This document shows positions 1-13,054 of a stretch of 64,000 bases of DNA, piece after piece (position 1 is the first letter of the stretch; every line of letters begins with the position of its first letter). This DNA is from Erwinia pyri (lineage in GTDB: Bacteria > Pseudomonadota > Gammaproteobacteria > Enterobacterales > Enterobacteriaceae). Where the stretch lies: assembly GCF_030758455.1 (NCBI RefSeq), contig NZ_CP132353.1:1-64000 (forward strand). Direction: 5' to 3'. The translations under genes were made by a program, and so were the position numbers. Under the pieces are notes generated by a model. The model ran no database searches. It saw nothing but the letters and a program-made list of their open reading frames with translations, and was not told the DNA's origin.

Positions 1-100
1 GACAGCGGTTCGTATGTGCTTCATCTGCATGCGTCAACAATGATGAATTTATCGCTTCAGCGCCTTTTTTCTTATCGAATTTTTTCGAGTGGAGTCCGCC

Positions 101-1495
101 GTGTCACTTACGCTTTGGCAACAGTGTCTTGCCCGTTTGCAGGATGAACTACCTGCCACCGAATTCAGCATGTGGATCCGTCCATTGCAGGCCGAATTAA
201 ACGACAACACGTTGGCCCTGTATGCACCAAACCGGTTTGTGCTCGATTGGGTTCGGGATAAATACCTCAATAATATTAACGGCCTGCTGAATGATTTCTG
301 CGGTTCAGATACGCCGTTACTGCGTTTTGAAGTGGGCAGTAAGCCGGTGACACGGCAGATCAGCCAGCCGGTGATGGCCAGCGCCGCCCAGACCAATGCG
401 CCGGTTCAGGGTTCGCGTCCTGCGCCTTCACGCCCAAGCTGGGACAGCATGCCGGCACCAGCAGAGCTCTCTTACCGCTCGAACGTTAACACCAAGCACA
501 ACTTTGATAACTTCGTTGAAGGTAAATCAAACCAGCTGGCCCGAGCGGCAGCCCGCCAGGTCGCGGACAATCCCGGCGGCGCCTATAATCCTCTCTTCCT
601 TTATGGCGGCACGGGCCTGGGCAAGACCCACCTGCTGCATGCGGTAGGCAACGGCATTATGGCGCGTAAGCCAAATGCGAAAGTGGTCTATATGCACTCC
701 GAGCGCTTTGTGCAGGATATGGTGAAGGCGCTGCAGAACAATGCGATTGAAGAGTTTAAGCGTTACTACCGTTCGGTAGATGCGCTGTTAATTGATGACA
801 TTCAATTCTTTGCCAATAAAGAGCGATCTCAGGAAGAGTTCTTCCACACCTTTAATGCGCTGCTGGAAGGCAATCAGCAGATCATTCTGACCTCGGATCG
901 CTATCCAAAAGAGATCAACGGGGTGGAAGATCGTCTGAAATCACGCTTTGGCTGGGGATTAACGGTGGCGATCGAGCCGCCTGAACTGGAAACCCGCGTG
1001 GCGATCCTGATGAAGAAAGCGGATGAAAACGATATCCGTCTGCCGGGTGAAGTGGCTTTCTTTATTGCTAAACGTCTGCGTTCCAACGTGCGTGAACTGG
1101 AAGGCGCGTTAAACCGTGTGATCGCCAATGCCAATTTCACCGGCCGCGCCATCACTATCGATTTTGTGCGGGAAGCCTTGCGCGATCTGCTGGCTCTTCA
1201 GGAAAAGTTGGTCACCATCGACAACATCCAGAAAACGGTGGCAGAGTATTACAAAATCAAGGTAGCCGATCTGCTCTCCAAGCGGCGTTCCCGCTCGGTG
1301 GCGCGTCCTCGCCAGATGGCGATGGCGATGGCGAAAGAGTTGACCAACCACAGTTTACCGGAAATCGGTGATGCTTTCGGGGGTCGTGACCATACCACGG
1401 TGCTGCATGCCTGTCGTAAAATCGAGCAGCTGCGTGAAGAAAGTCACGATATTAAAGAAGATTTCTCAAATTTAATCAGAACATTATCTTCCTGA
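101..1495 (+). CDS. dnaA: Chromosomal replication initiator DnaA
   Basis: DnaA binds DnaA boxes at oriC, opens the duplex with ATP and loads DnaB. The 464-residue product has the family's usual length (E. coli 467). Domain I is at the N-terminus, followed by a Pro/Ala-rich linker at about residues 85-125. The AAA+ core has a Walker A motif GGTGLGKT at 169-176 and a Walker B LLIDD at 229-233. The C-terminal DNA-binding signature [15 protein letters not shown] is at about 427-441. I chose the GTG at 101 because it gives the conserved [14 protein letters not shown] start and has GGAG six bases upstream. A GTG at 89 is in frame but adds four non-conserved residues. dnaN follows after four bases, as expected for the dnaA-dnaN-recF-gyrB order. 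Confidence 0.98.
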   Translation: MSLTLWQQCLARLQDELPATEFSMWIRPLQAELNDNTLALYAPNRFVLDWVRDKYLNNINGLLNDFCGSDTPLLRFEVGSKPVTRQISQPVMASAAQTNAPVQGSRPAPSRPSWDSMPAPAELSYRSNVNTKHNFDNFVEGKSNQLARAAARQVADNPGGAYNPLFLYGGTGLGKTHLLHAVGNGIMARKPNAKVVYMHSERFVQDMVKALQNNAIEEFKRYYRSVDALLIDDIQFFANKERSQEEFFHTFNALLEGNQQIILTSDRYPKEINGVEDRLKSRFGWGLTVAIEPPELETRVAILMKKADENDIRLPGEVAFFIAKRLRSNVRELEGALNRVIANANFTGRAITIDFVREALRDLLALQEKLVTIDNIQKTVAEYYKIKVADLLSKRRSRSVARPRQMAMAMAKELTNHSLPEIGDAFGGRDHTTVLHACRKIEQLREESHDIKEDFSNLIRTLSS

Positions 1496-1499
1496 CGCT

Positions 1500-2600
1500 A
1501 TGAAATTTATTGTAGAACGCGAGCATTTACTCAAGCCCTTACAGCAGGTCAGCAGCCCACTGGGCGGCCGGCCAACCTTACCCATTCTCGGCAACCTGCT
1601 GCTGCAGGTGAATGAAGGCAGCCTGTTGCTGACCGGCACCGATCTGGAAATGGAGATGGTGGCCCGTGTCGCGCTGACACAGGATCACGAACCGGGCGCC
1701 ACCACGGTACCGGCACGCAAATTCTTTGATATTTGCCGGGGACTGCCCGAAGGGGCGGAGATTACCGTGATGCTGGACGGCGAAAGAATGCTGGTGCGCT
1801 CCGGCCGCAGCCGCTTCTCGCTCTCCACGCTGCCTGCCAGCGACTTCCCGAACCTGGATGACTGGCAGAGCGAGGTGGAATTCACCCTGCCGCAGGCCAC
1901 CATGAAGCGTTTGATTGAAGCCACGCAGTTTTCCATGGCGCATCAGGACGTTCGTTACTATCTGAATGGCATGTTGTTTGAAACCGAAGGGGAAGAGCTG
2001 CGTACCGTAGCCACCGACGGTCACCGCCTTGCCGTCTGCTCTATGCCGGTTGGGCAGTCGCTGCCGAACCATTCGGTGATCGTGCCGCGTAAAGGCGTGA
2101 TTGAGCTGGTTCGTCTGCTCGACGGTGGCGAAACGCCTCTGCAGGTGCAGATTGGCAGCAACAACATTCGTGCGCACGTCGGCGACTTTATCTTTACCTC
2201 CAAGCTGGTGGATGGCCGTTTCCCCGATTATCGCCGCGTATTGCCGAAGAACCCCGATAAAACGCTGGATGCGGGCTGCGATATCCTCAAGCAGGCTTTC
2301 GCGCGCGCGGCCATTCTCTCTAATGAGAAGTTCCGCGGCGTTCGCCTCTATATCAGCGAAAATCAGCTGAAGATCACCGCAAATAATCCAGAGCAGGAAG
2401 AAGCAGAAGAGATGCTGGACGTCACTTATGGCGGCACCGATTTGGAAATCGGCTTCAACGTCAGCTACGTGCTTGATGTGCTCAACGCGCTGAAATGCGA
2501 GAACGTGCGCCTGCTGTTAACGGACTCCGTTTCCAGCGTGCAGATCGAAGACGCATCGAGTCAGAGCGCGGCCTACGTTGTGATGCCAATGAGGTTGTAA
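1500..2600 (+). CDS. dnaN: DNA polymerase III beta sliding clamp
   Basis: The beta clamp is a ring dimer that tethers DNA polymerases to DNA. The 366-residue product matches the family length and begins MKFIVEREHLLKPLQQV, with the typical C-terminus YVVMPMRL. It consists of three repeated clamp domains of about 120 residues. The start ATG lies four bases after the dnaA stop with no clear Shine-Dalgarno of its own, so translational coupling to dnaA is likely. Unlike in E. coli, where recF follows immediately, a 151-bp spacer separates it from recF. Confidence 0.98.
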   Translation: MKFIVEREHLLKPLQQVSSPLGGRPTLPILGNLLLQVNEGSLLLTGTDLEMEMVARVALTQDHEPGATTVPARKFFDICRGLPEGAEITVMLDGERMLVRSGRSRFSLSTLPASDFPNLDDWQSEVEFTLPQATMKRLIEATQFSMAHQDVRYYLNGMLFETEGEELRTVATDGHRLAVCSMPVGQSLPNHSVIVPRKGVIELVRLLDGGETPLQVQIGSNNIRAHVGDFIFTSKLVDGRFPDYRRVLPKNPDKTLDAGCDILKQAFARAAILSNEKFRGVRLYISENQLKITANNPEQEEAEEMLDVTYGGTDLEIGFNVSYVLDVLNALKCENVRLLLTDSVSSVQIEDASSQSAAYVVMPMRL

Positions 2601-2751
2601 CCAGCCTTTTTGCCCCCATATCTTTGGGGGGTCGCGCGAAACGGAGACGGGACGCGCGGCAGCGTTTTGGCCCTGTCGCCGGGCAGCCCGCGTGGCCGTC
2701 AGCGTCAGTTGCGCCTTCTCCCGTTTCTGAGATGCCCCGGATGTGGTTCAA
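2601..2751 (+). other. dnaN-recF intergenic spacer with GC hairpin
   Basis: In E. coli dnaN and recF are contiguous; here 151 bp separate them. The spacer is G+C rich and begins with a strong hairpin (CCCCCA, loop TATCTT, TGGGGG) at about 2612-2629. The hairpin is not followed by a T-run. No convincing ORF was seen. A short frame runs through the region but has no recognisable product. It may modulate recF expression within the operon. Confidence 0.5.
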
Positions 2752-6263
<3,512 letters not shown>

Positions 6264-6280
6264 ACGTGTAGCGGCAATGA

Positions 6281-6312
6281 AAAAGGCAGATCTCCGGATC
6301 TGCCTTTTTTTA
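6281..6312 (+). terminator. Intrinsic terminator after gyrB
   Basis: A perfect 12-bp stem (AAAAGGCAGATC / GATCTGCCTTTT) with a TCCG loop is followed by a T-run. The run of A's on the left arm means it could also terminate the convergent LuxR-type gene. Confidence 0.9.
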
Positions 6313-6321
6313 TGCTTTCTC

Positions 6322-6906
6322 TTAGTGCGGGGTAAAGTTCACCAGCGCGTAACGGTAAAAATCGCTGTTATTTTTGATGTCCAGCTTGCGCATTACGGCA
6401 CGTTTATGGGTACTGATGGTTTTTATGCTCAGGTTGGTGACCCGGGAGATATCGGTGAGAGAGAGGCCCAGACGGGTATATTTCACCACCATTGCCTGCT
6501 GCCTGCTCAGGATCACAGCATCATGAGGATGGCACTTATGCGGGGTTCTGGTGTAATCCGGGGTGTTTAAACGCCTGAACAGCTTCTGGATGCGTTCAGC
6601 CGATCCTCTCTTTTTAAGCCGAATCAGGTGCTGCGAACAGGATTTTGATTCGTCATGGCACTGCGCCGCCAGGAAGAGAGAGACGTAGCGCTCCGCCACG
6701 TTATTCCCGGCAAGCGTTGAACCTGATAATTTCGGATGACGAGGGGTGTTTACATCGGTGATGACAATATCGGGCACCAGCAGTGACCTGTGGTCGTCCG
6801 CTACCAGAAATACCGGGCTGTCGATAGCTGGCGGCCAGGCTTCCTGAATCAGGTGGATCACGCCTGAAAGGAAATAGCTGTCGTTACTGACGATGACAAT
6901 ATTCAT
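6322..6906 (-). CDS. LuxR-family orphan transcriptional regulator
   Basis: The 194-residue protein has a C-terminal LuxR/FixJ helix-turn-helix at about residues 130-190 (LSRQQAMVVKYTRLGLSLTDI, then KTISTHKRAVMRKL). The N-terminal 110 residues look like a degenerate receiver-type domain (NIVIVSND at the start, DIVITDVNTP near residue 50). The acidic pocket and the conserved Lys of a true response regulator are not clear, and no kinase gene is adjacent. The start is well supported by AAGGAGG six bases upstream. It is convergent with gyrB and divergent from yidA. RcsA/BglJ-like auxiliary regulators have this architecture, but the sequence is not RcsA. The target is unknown. Confidence 0.8.
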   Translation of the reverse strand: MNIVIVSNDSYFLSGVIHLIQEAWPPAIDSPVFLVADDHRSLLVPDIVITDVNTPRHPKLSGSTLAGNNVAERYVSLFLAAQCHDESKSCSQHLIRLKKRGSAERIQKLFRRLNTPDYTRTPHKCHPHDAVILSRQQAMVVKYTRLGLSLTDISRVTNLSIKTISTHKRAVMRKLDIKNNSDFYRYALVNFTPH

Positions 6907-7100
6907 ATGTTTCCTCCTTGAATGTCTCGCACCCTGATTCTGTCATAACTGGTTAAAATCTACACACGTAAAACAGCCATTTTTAGTGCCAGTGTTATCT
7001 GGAGGTAAACTCTGTTACCGACAGCGGGTGTGCATCGCGCTGGTCAATGTGAGCTGAATCGCGCTAGCATGAGAGTAAACCGTGAGCTGACGAGGACGTT

Positions 7101-7907
7101 ATGGCAATAAAATTGATTGCGATTGATATGGACGGCACCCTGCTGAATCCGCAGCATGAGGTAACCCCGGGCGTGAAGCAGGCGATCAACGCCGCGCGCG
7201 AGAAAGGCGTAGCGATTGTGCTGGCAACGGGTCGCCCCTTTATCGGCGTGCAGCGTTATCTGATGGAGCTGGATTTACAGGAGGGGCAATACTGCATCAC
7301 CAATAACGGCGCACTGGTACAGCAAGCGGCCACCGGCGACTGCGTGGCAGAAGTGACGCTGACGCACGATGACTACCTCTATTTTGAAAAGCTGGCGCGG
7401 GAGCTTGGCGTTCATTTCCAGGCGCTGACCAAATCGCAGCTGTTCACCGCCAACAAAGATATCAGCCCCTACACCGTCCATGAATCTTACCTGACCGGCA
7501 TTCCGCTGCATTACCGTGCTGTTGAAGAGATGGATCCTGCCATGACCTTCCCAAAAGTCATGATGATCGACCCGCCCGAAGTGCTGGATCAGGCTATTGC
7601 GCGTCTGCCGCAGGAAGCCCGCGATCGCTATACCATTATGAAAAGTTCACCCTATTATCTGGAAATACTGAACAAGCAGGTCAACAAAGGCGCTGGCGTT
7701 AAGGCGCTTGCCGATAAGCTGGGACTTTCCCGCGAGGAAGTGATGGCGATTGGTGACCAGGAGAACGATCTGGCGATGCTGGAATTTGCGGGAACCGGCG
7801 TGGCTATGGGTAACGCCATAGAGTCGGTGAAAGCAGTGGCGCAGTTTGTTACCAAAACCAATATGGAAGATGGCGTGGCGCATGCCATAGAGAAGTTCGC
7901 GCTGTAA
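7101..7907 (+). CDS. yidA: HAD-superfamily sugar phosphatase YidA
   Basis: YidA is a Cof-type HAD phosphatase acting on sugar phosphates. The 268-residue product carries HAD motif I DMDGT (D9, D11), motif II in LATGRP, and the motif III/IV region with a conserved Lys and GDQENDLAML near residues 215-224. It aligns along its whole length with E. coli YidA (270 residues). The ATG at 7101 has GAGG upstream. In E. coli yidA lies next to the dgo genes, as here, which suggests a link to sugar-acid phosphate metabolism. Confidence 0.95.
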   Translation: MAIKLIAIDMDGTLLNPQHEVTPGVKQAINAAREKGVAIVLATGRPFIGVQRYLMELDLQEGQYCITNNGALVQQAATGDCVAEVTLTHDDYLYFEKLARELGVHFQALTKSQLFTANKDISPYTVHESYLTGIPLHYRAVEEMDPAMTFPKVMMIDPPEVLDQAIARLPQEARDRYTIMKSSPYYLEILNKQVNKGAGVKALADKLGLSREEVMAIGDQENDLAMLEFAGTGVAMGNAIESVKAVAQFVTKTNMEDGVAHAIEKFAL

Positions 7908-7921
7908 CCGCTTGTTTTGCC

Positions 7922-7957
7922 GCCCCGGCTGAGCTGGGGCACCCCCTCAGTTTTTAT
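7922..7957 (+). terminator. Weak terminator-like hairpin after yidA
   Basis: A G+C-rich stem (GCCCCGGC / GCTGGGGC, loop TGA) is followed about ten bases later by five T's. The distance from stem to T-run makes this a weak candidate. Confidence 0.4.
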
Positions 7958-8021
7958 CTCCCCCTGAACCTTTCCTGAAGAATCAATATTCCCAGAGACG
8001 ATTGTCTGTTTTGTGATCTGG

Positions 8022-8055
8022 ATTGTAGTACAATCTGTGCTTCAGGTACTACAAT
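8022..8055. promoter_or_regulatory. DgoR-type operators upstream of dgoR
   Basis: ATTGTAGTACAAT at 8022-8034 is a perfect palindrome of pattern ATTGTA-N-TACAAT, the half-site arrangement known for FadR-subfamily GntR regulators and E. coli DgoR. A second copy at 8043-8055 (CAGGTACTACAAT) keeps one perfect half-site. A weaker third (TTTGTAGTGCGAT) is at 8086-8098. They lie 100-135 bp before dgoR and probably mediate autorepression relieved by D-galactonate. Confidence 0.75.
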
Positions 8056-8154
8056 ACAACCAGCGTTTAACAATAAACATACAGTTTTGTAGTGCGATTC
8101 CATCGCAGGCGGCGGTAAAGTACCAGGGACGTTAACTCAACTGCATGGAACATC

Positions 8155-8850
8155 ATGAAAGACGAACTCAGCAAAACGGATCGCATCATTCTGACTCTGG
8201 GCGAAGAAATTGTCTCAGGTAAGTACGCTCCCGGAGGCTCGCTGCCGGCGGAGGCGGAACTCTGTGACCAGTTCAGCACCTCGCGAAATATCATCCGTGA
8301 AGTGTTCCGGTCGTTGATGGCGAAGCGGCTGGTGGAGATGAAGCGTTACCGTGGCGCGTTTGTCACGCAGCGGAGCCAGTGGAATTTTCTCGACAGTGAC
8401 GTGCTGCAGTGGTCCCTGAAGCATGACCAGGATCCCCGGCTGATTGCCGCCATGAGTGAAGTCCGTAACCTGGTGGAGCCGCAAATAGCCCGCTGGTCTG
8501 CAGAACGCGCCACCTCCAGCGATTTAGCGAAGATTGAAGCGGCGCTGAACGACATGGTCACGCACCACAACGATCGCGACGCTTTTAACCAGGCCGATAT
8601 TCGCTATCACGAGGCGGTGCTGGAGTCGGTGCATAACCCGGTGCTGCAGCAGCTCAGCGTGGCGATCAGCTCTTTGCAGCGGGCAGTGTTTGAACGCACC
8701 TATATGCCAGACAGCGGCAATATGCCCACCACCTTGCACGAGCATAAAGCGCTGTTTGATGCCATTCGTCACCAGAAGCCGGACGAAGCGGAGCAGGCAG
8801 CACTGACGATGATAGCCAGCTCAACCCGAAGACTTAAGGACATCACGTGA
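8155..8850 (+). CDS. dgoR: GntR/FadR-family D-galactonate operon repressor DgoR
   Basis: The 231-residue protein has an N-terminal winged helix (about residues 8-75, including LPAEAELCDQFSTSRNIIREVFRSL) and an all-helical FCD ligand-binding domain from about residue 95. It aligns over the full length with E. coli DgoR (229 residues). It is first in the dgoRKAD operon and overlaps dgoK by four bases (GTGA). By analogy it represses the operon and is released by D-galactonate. Matching operator palindromes lie just upstream. Confidence 0.95.
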   Translation: MKDELSKTDRIILTLGEEIVSGKYAPGGSLPAEAELCDQFSTSRNIIREVFRSLMAKRLVEMKRYRGAFVTQRSQWNFLDSDVLQWSLKHDQDPRLIAAMSEVRNLVEPQIARWSAERATSSDLAKIEAALNDMVTHHNDRDAFNQADIRYHEAVLESVHNPVLQQLSVAISSLQRAVFERTYMPDSGNMPTTLHEHKALFDAIRHQKPDEAEQAALTMIASSTRRLKDIT

Positions 8851-9728
8851 CAAGTTATATCGCACTCGACTGGGGTTCCACCCATCTTCGCGCCTGGTAT
8901 TACCGCGAAGGCGTCTGTCAGGAGGAGCGTCGCTCTGAATCGGGCATTACCCGGCTTGAGGGCAGAACGCCTGCCGACGTTTTTGCCGCCGCCACGCAAG
9001 GCTGGCCGGTAAATGAGTTACCCGTAGTGATGGCGGGGATGGTAGGCAGCAATGCGGGCTGGATCAGCGTTCCCTATCTCTCCTGCCCGGTCTCGCTGAA
9101 TGAAGTTGCCTCACGCCTGACCCGCGTCGATAACCGTGCCTGGATCGTGCCGGGCCTCAGTATTGCTGACGGCGATAACCATAACGTGATGCGCGGCGAA
9201 GAAACCCAGCTGCTGGGGGCCGCAGAGCTTGCTCCCGCCACACATTATGTGATGCCCGGTACGCACTGCAAATGGGTTCGTGAAGAAGAGGGCCAGATCG
9301 TCGATTTTCGCACCGTGATGACCGGGGAGTTACACCATATCCTCATGAAGCATTCGCTGATAGGGGCAGGTTTGCCTGAACAGCAGAGGGATGCTGGTGC
9401 CTTTCATCAGGGGCTGGAGACGGGGGCGAACGACCGCACTATTTTAAGCCGTTTATTTGAAGTCCGTGCCGCGCATGTGTTGGGAACCCGGCCGCGCGAA
9501 GCGGTCAGTGAGTTCCTCTCCGGTCTGCTGATTGGCCATGAAGTGGCGCAGATGGCAGGCACGTTTATGCAGGGGGATCGCGCGCCGTTGACCCTTATTG
9601 CAGGCAGTTCTCTGGCCGAACGCTACCAAAAAGCGCTGGCTTTCACCGGGCTGTCCGCCCAACTGCTGGAGGGGGATCGGGCCTTCCAGCAAGGAATCAG
9701 GAGTATCGTTGATGAACTGGTCCACTAA
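8847..9728 (+). CDS. dgoK: 2-dehydro-3-deoxygalactonokinase DgoK
   Basis: DgoK phosphorylates 2-keto-3-deoxy-D-galactonate with ATP. The 293-residue protein has the phosphate-binding motif DWGSTHLRAW at the N-terminus, then MAGMVGSN, MPGTHCKWV and FRTVMTGELHH. It matches E. coli DgoK (292 residues) throughout. The GTG start overlaps the dgoR stop, which implies translational coupling. Its 3' end overlaps dgoA by 17 bases. Confidence 0.95.
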   Translation: MTSYIALDWGSTHLRAWYYREGVCQEERRSESGITRLEGRTPADVFAAATQGWPVNELPVVMAGMVGSNAGWISVPYLSCPVSLNEVASRLTRVDNRAWIVPGLSIADGDNHNVMRGEETQLLGAAELAPATHYVMPGTHCKWVREEEGQIVDFRTVMTGELHHILMKHSLIGAGLPEQQRDAGAFHQGLETGANDRTILSRLFEVRAAHVLGTRPREAVSEFLSGLLIGHEVAQMAGTFMQGDRAPLTLIAGSSLAERYQKALAFTGLSAQLLEGDRAFQQGIRSIVDELVH

Positions 9729-10329
9729 ACTGCCGCTGATCGCTATCTTACGCGGCATTCGTCCTGAAGAAGCTGAAGAGCACGTTGCTGTGCTGATTGA
9801 TGCCGGCTTTGAGGCGATTGAGATCCCGCTTAACTCCCCGGACTGGCAGAAGAGTATCACCAGCGTGGTCGCCACGTTTGGCCACAAAGCGCTGATTGGC
9901 GCGGGCACGGTACTGGAGCCTGAGCAGGTTGACCTGCTTGCCACACTCAACAGCCAGCTGGTGGTGACGCCGAATACCGATAGTGCGGTGATCCGCCGTG
10001 CGGTTGAAAAGGGCATGACGGTGGCGGCGGGATGCGCCACGGCTTCGGAAGCGTTTGCCGCGCTGAAGGCGGGCGCGCAGGCGCTGAAAATCTTCCCTTC
10101 TTCCGCCTTTGGCCCCGACTATATCAAAGCGTTAAAAGCTGTGCTGCCAGCGGATGTCCCGGTGTTTGCCGTGGGCGGCGTCACCCCTGAAAATCTCCAT
10201 ACGTTTCTGGCCGCAGGCTGCATTGGTGCTGGTCTGGGTAGCGATCTCTATCGGGCCGGACAGCCTGTTTCACGCACCGCTGAACAGGCACGCGCCTTCG
10301 TTGCCGCCTATAAGGAAGCCGTACAATGA
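9712..10329 (+). CDS. dgoA: 2-dehydro-3-deoxy-6-phosphogalactonate aldolase DgoA
   Basis: This class I aldolase splits KDPGal to pyruvate and D-glyceraldehyde 3-phosphate. The 205-residue TIM barrel carries Glu37 in AIEIPLNSP and the Schiff-base lysine K126 in [13 protein letters not shown] chose ATG 9712 ([16 protein letters not shown]), which matches the E. coli start and has GGAG upstream. An ATG at 9598 in the same frame lies inside dgoK and would add 38 non-conserved residues. It overlaps dgoK at its start and dgoD at its end (ATGA). Confidence 0.95.
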   Translation: MNWSTKLPLIAILRGIRPEEAEEHVAVLIDAGFEAIEIPLNSPDWQKSITSVVATFGHKALIGAGTVLEPEQVDLLATLNSQLVVTPNTDSAVIRRAVEKGMTVAAGCATASEAFAALKAGAQALKIFPSSAFGPDYIKALKAVLPADVPVFAVGGVTPENLHTFLAAGCIGAGLGSDLYRAGQPVSRTAEQARAFVAAYKEAVQ

Positions 10330-11474
10330 AAATCACAAAACTGACCACTTATCGCTTGCCGCCACGCTGGATGTTTCTGAAGATAGAGACGGACGAGGGC
10401 GTGGTGGGCTGGGGTGAACCGGTGATCGAAGGGCGGGCAAAAAGCGTGGAGGCCGCTGTACATGAACTTTCAGACTACCTTATCGGGCAGGACCCGGCGC
10501 GGATCAATGACCTCTGGCAGGTGATGTACCGGGGCGGATTCTATCGCGGCGGGCCGATCCTGATGAGCGCTATCGCCGGTATCGATCAGGCGCTGTGGGA
10601 TATCAAAGGCAAAGTGCTGGGCGCCCCGGTCTGGCAACTGCTGGGCGGCCTGGTGCGCGACAGCATTAAGGCTTACAGCTGGGTGGGGGGCGACCGTCCT
10701 GCTGAAGTGATTGCGGACATTAAAAAGCTGCGCGCAATCGGCGTGGATACCTTCAAGCTGAACGGCTGTGAAGAGATGGGCCTTATCGACAGCTCGCGCA
10801 AAGTGGACGCGGCGGTGAACACCGTAGCGCAGATCCGTGAGGCTTTCGGCAATGAGATTGAGTTTGGCCTGGATTTCCACGGGCGCGTCAGCGCGCCGAT
10901 GGCAAAGATTCTGATCAAAGAGCTGGAGCCTTACCGCCCGCTGTTTATTGAAGAGCCGGTGCTGGCGGAGCAGGCGGAATATTATCCTCGCCTCGCCGCG
11001 CAAACGCACATCCCGATTGCGGCCGGTGAACGGATGTACTCCCGCTTTGAATTCAAACGCGTACTGGAAGCGGGCGGGCTGGCGATCCTGCAGCCGGATC
11101 TCTCACATGCCGGGGGCATCACCGAATGCTACAAGATCGCCGCGATGGCCGAAGCTTATGACGTGGCGCTGGCGCCGCACTGTCCGCTGGGACCGATTGC
11201 GCTGGCCTCCTGCCTGCACGTGGATTTTGTCTCGCGCAATGCGGTGTTCCAGGAGCAGAGCATGGGCATTCACTATAACCAGGGCGCGGAGCTGCTGGAT
11301 TATGTTGTGAACAAAGAGGACTTCGCGATGCAGGACGGCTATTTTGCGCCGCTGAGCAAGCCCGGGCTGGGTGTAGAGATCAACGAAGCGCTGGTAACTG
11401 AGCGGAGCCAGAGCGTGCAGGATTGGCGCAATCCGTTGTGGCGGTTTGGCGATGGCACCGTAGCCGAATGGTAA
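10326..11474 (+). CDS. dgoD: D-galactonate dehydratase DgoD
   Basis: An enolase-superfamily dehydratase that converts D-galactonate to 2-keto-3-deoxygalactonate. The 382 residues align without gaps to E. coli DgoD. The metal and catalytic positions are retained, including D183 and H185 in [12 protein letters not shown]209 in LFIEEPV, E235 in AAGERM and the His in APHCPLG. It is the last gene of the dgoRKAD operon. The usual downstream dgoT transporter gene is replaced by an ERIC element and a different MFS gene. Confidence 0.96.
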   Translation: MKITKLTTYRLPPRWMFLKIETDEGVVGWGEPVIEGRAKSVEAAVHELSDYLIGQDPARINDLWQVMYRGGFYRGGPILMSAIAGIDQALWDIKGKVLGAPVWQLLGGLVRDSIKAYSWVGGDRPAEVIADIKKLRAIGVDTFKLNGCEEMGLIDSSRKVDAAVNTVAQIREAFGNEIEFGLDFHGRVSAPMAKILIKELEPYRPLFIEEPVLAEQAEYYPRLAAQTHIPIAAGERMYSRFEFKRVLEAGGLAILQPDLSHAGGITECYKIAAMAEAYDVALAPHCPLGPIALASCLHVDFVSRNAVFQEQSMGIHYNQGAELLDYVVNKEDFAMQDGYFAPLSKPGLGVEINEALVTERSQSVQDWRNPLWRFGDGTVAEW

Positions 11475-11599
11475 ATCTTCGGCGTCTTTGACGCTGTAGC
11501 TGCGTTAGCAGCGAGAGTTCACCCAAATCACTTACCTGAGTAAGCTCATTGGGATTCACTCTCTTGCTGCCTTGCTACAGCGCCAAATACTTGAAGATT
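11474..11599. repeat. ERIC (IRU) intergenic repeat
   Basis: A 126-bp imperfect palindrome starts with AATCTTC and ends with GAAGATT. The core (TTCACCCAAATCACTTACCTG, then AGTAAGCTCATTGGGATTCAC) closely matches the two conserved arms of enterobacterial ERIC elements. It begins right at the dgoD stop codon, so it would be transcribed in the dgo mRNA and fold into a long hairpin. Confidence 0.9.
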
Positions 11600-11736
11600 A
11601 ACTTTGGCGGCAGCTAAAGCAATTTGTTAAAGCAAGAGCAGTAATAATAATAAAACAGACACCCTAAAATCCCTGCGTGCGGCGTGGGCAGGCTTCGTGC
11701 TGCCTGAATCTGGCCGTAACACCTCATGAGGTTGTT

Positions 11737-13053
11737 ATGATGAACACCGATCTCTGTACCTCTACAATAAAGCAGTTAAATAGCAAAATTATTCCGTTTA
11801 TCGTCATCTGCTATTTTGTCGCTAACCTGGATAAAACCAATATTTCGATTGCCGCGCTGCAGATGAATGCGGACCTGGGGCTTTCTGCCAGCATGTATGG
11901 CCTGGGCGTCGGCATGTTTTACATCTCTTACATCCTGTTTGAGATCCCCAGCAACGTCATCATGACTAAGGTTGGCGCACGCCGCTGGATTGCCCGCATC
12001 ATGATTACCTGGGGCATTGTCAGCACCGGCATGGCGTTTGTGCACAGCGCTAACCAACTTTACGTGATGCGCTTTTTGCTGGGCATGGCGGAAGCGGGTT
12101 TCGCGCCGGGGATCATCTACTACATCTCCTGCTGGTTCCCGAAGAGTAACCGCGCCCGCGCCATGTCCTTCTTCTATATGGGATCGGTGGCCGCCTCCAT
12201 TATCGGTCTGCCCGTTTCTGGCGCCATCCTGAATATGCATGGCATTGCGGATGTGGCGGGCTGGCGCTGGCTCTTCGGACTGGAGGGTATTCCCGCCGTG
12301 CTGCTGGGTTGCCTGGTGCTGTGGCGCCTGCCGGATACGCCAGAACATGCTCCCTGGCTCACGCCTGAACAGAAATCCTGGCTGCGCGATCGTCTGCAAC
12401 AGGAGAACGCAGGCGTGGAAATTGGCAAAAATCATAGCTGGCTGAGCGCGTTAAAAGACAAAACCGTGCTGTTGCTGAGCCTGGTGTGGTTCCTGCAGGC
12501 GTTTGGCTCTATCGGCATCACGCTCTTTATGCCGCTGATTATCAAGAGCATGGCAGCGGAACAGAGCAACGTTGTGATTGGCTTGCTCTCTGCCGTCCCC
12601 TTTGTGCTGGCCTGTCTGTTTATGTATCTGAACGGCCGCCATTCCGACAAAACCGGTGAGCGCTCCTGGCACCTGGGCCTGCCGCTGATCCTCTCAGGAC
12701 TCTCGCTGGCGGCGGCAGTCTGGTCCGGCAATCTGGTGCTCTCCTGGATCCTGCTGGTGCTGACCGTGGGCTTCAACTTTGCGCTGACGCCAATCTTCTG
12801 GGCGGTGACTACCGAAAAGCTGGCCGGGGTGGCTGCGGCTGCCTCCATCGCTTTTATCAATACCGTCGCCAACTTTGTCGGGCTGGGGTTACCGCCCATA
12901 CTTGGGAAAATCAAGGATATGACCAACAGCTATCACTACGGGTTGCTGATCGTTGCCGTGGCGCTGATCGTCGGCGGCGTGATTGGGATTATCGTCTCCC
13001 GTCCCTCGCGTGATGCGCTGAAAACCCTTCCTCATCCCCACTCAGGTAATTGA
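11737..13053 (+). CDS. MFS transporter, anion:cation symporter (sugar-acid type)
   Basis: A 438-residue inner-membrane transporter with about 12 hydrophobic segments. The first (IIPFIVICYFVANLDKTNISIA) and the loop with WFPKSNRARAMSFF are typical of the ACS family that carries galactonate, tartrate and related acids. I chose ATG 11737 because GAGG ends five bases before it; the longer frame from 11677 has no ribosome site. It is not a close match to E. coli DgoT. Its place after dgoD, with a 2-hydroxyacid dehydrogenase one base behind, suggests transport of galactonate or another hydroxy/keto acid. The substrate is an inference. Confidence 0.85.
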   Translation: MMNTDLCTSTIKQLNSKIIPFIVICYFVANLDKTNISIAALQMNADLGLSASMYGLGVGMFYISYILFEIPSNVIMTKVGARRWIARIMITWGIVSTGMAFVHSANQLYVMRFLLGMAEAGFAPGIIYYISCWFPKSNRARAMSFFYMGSVAASIIGLPVSGAILNMHGIADVAGWRWLFGLEGIPAVLLGCLVLWRLPDTPEHAPWLTPEQKSWLRDRLQQENAGVEIGKNHSWLSALKDKTVLLLSLVWFLQAFGSIGITLFMPLIIKSMAAEQSNVVIGLLSAVPFVLACLFMYLNGRHSDKTGERSWHLGLPLILSGLSLAAAVWSGNLVLSWILLVLTVGFNFALTPIFWAVTTEKLAGVAAAASIAFINTVANFVGLGLPPILGKIKDMTNSYHYGLLIVAVALIVGGVIGIIVSRPSRDALKTLPHPHSGN

Positions 13054-13054
13054 A

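Noticed and set aside
1..100. Possible oriC next to dnaA
   Set aside because: Only 100 bp are visible, without a DnaA-box cluster. In enterobacteria oriC lies away from dnaA.
11474..11599. Insertion-sequence end or attenuator after dgoD
   Set aside because: The sequence matches ERIC arms on both sides; no transposase or target duplication.
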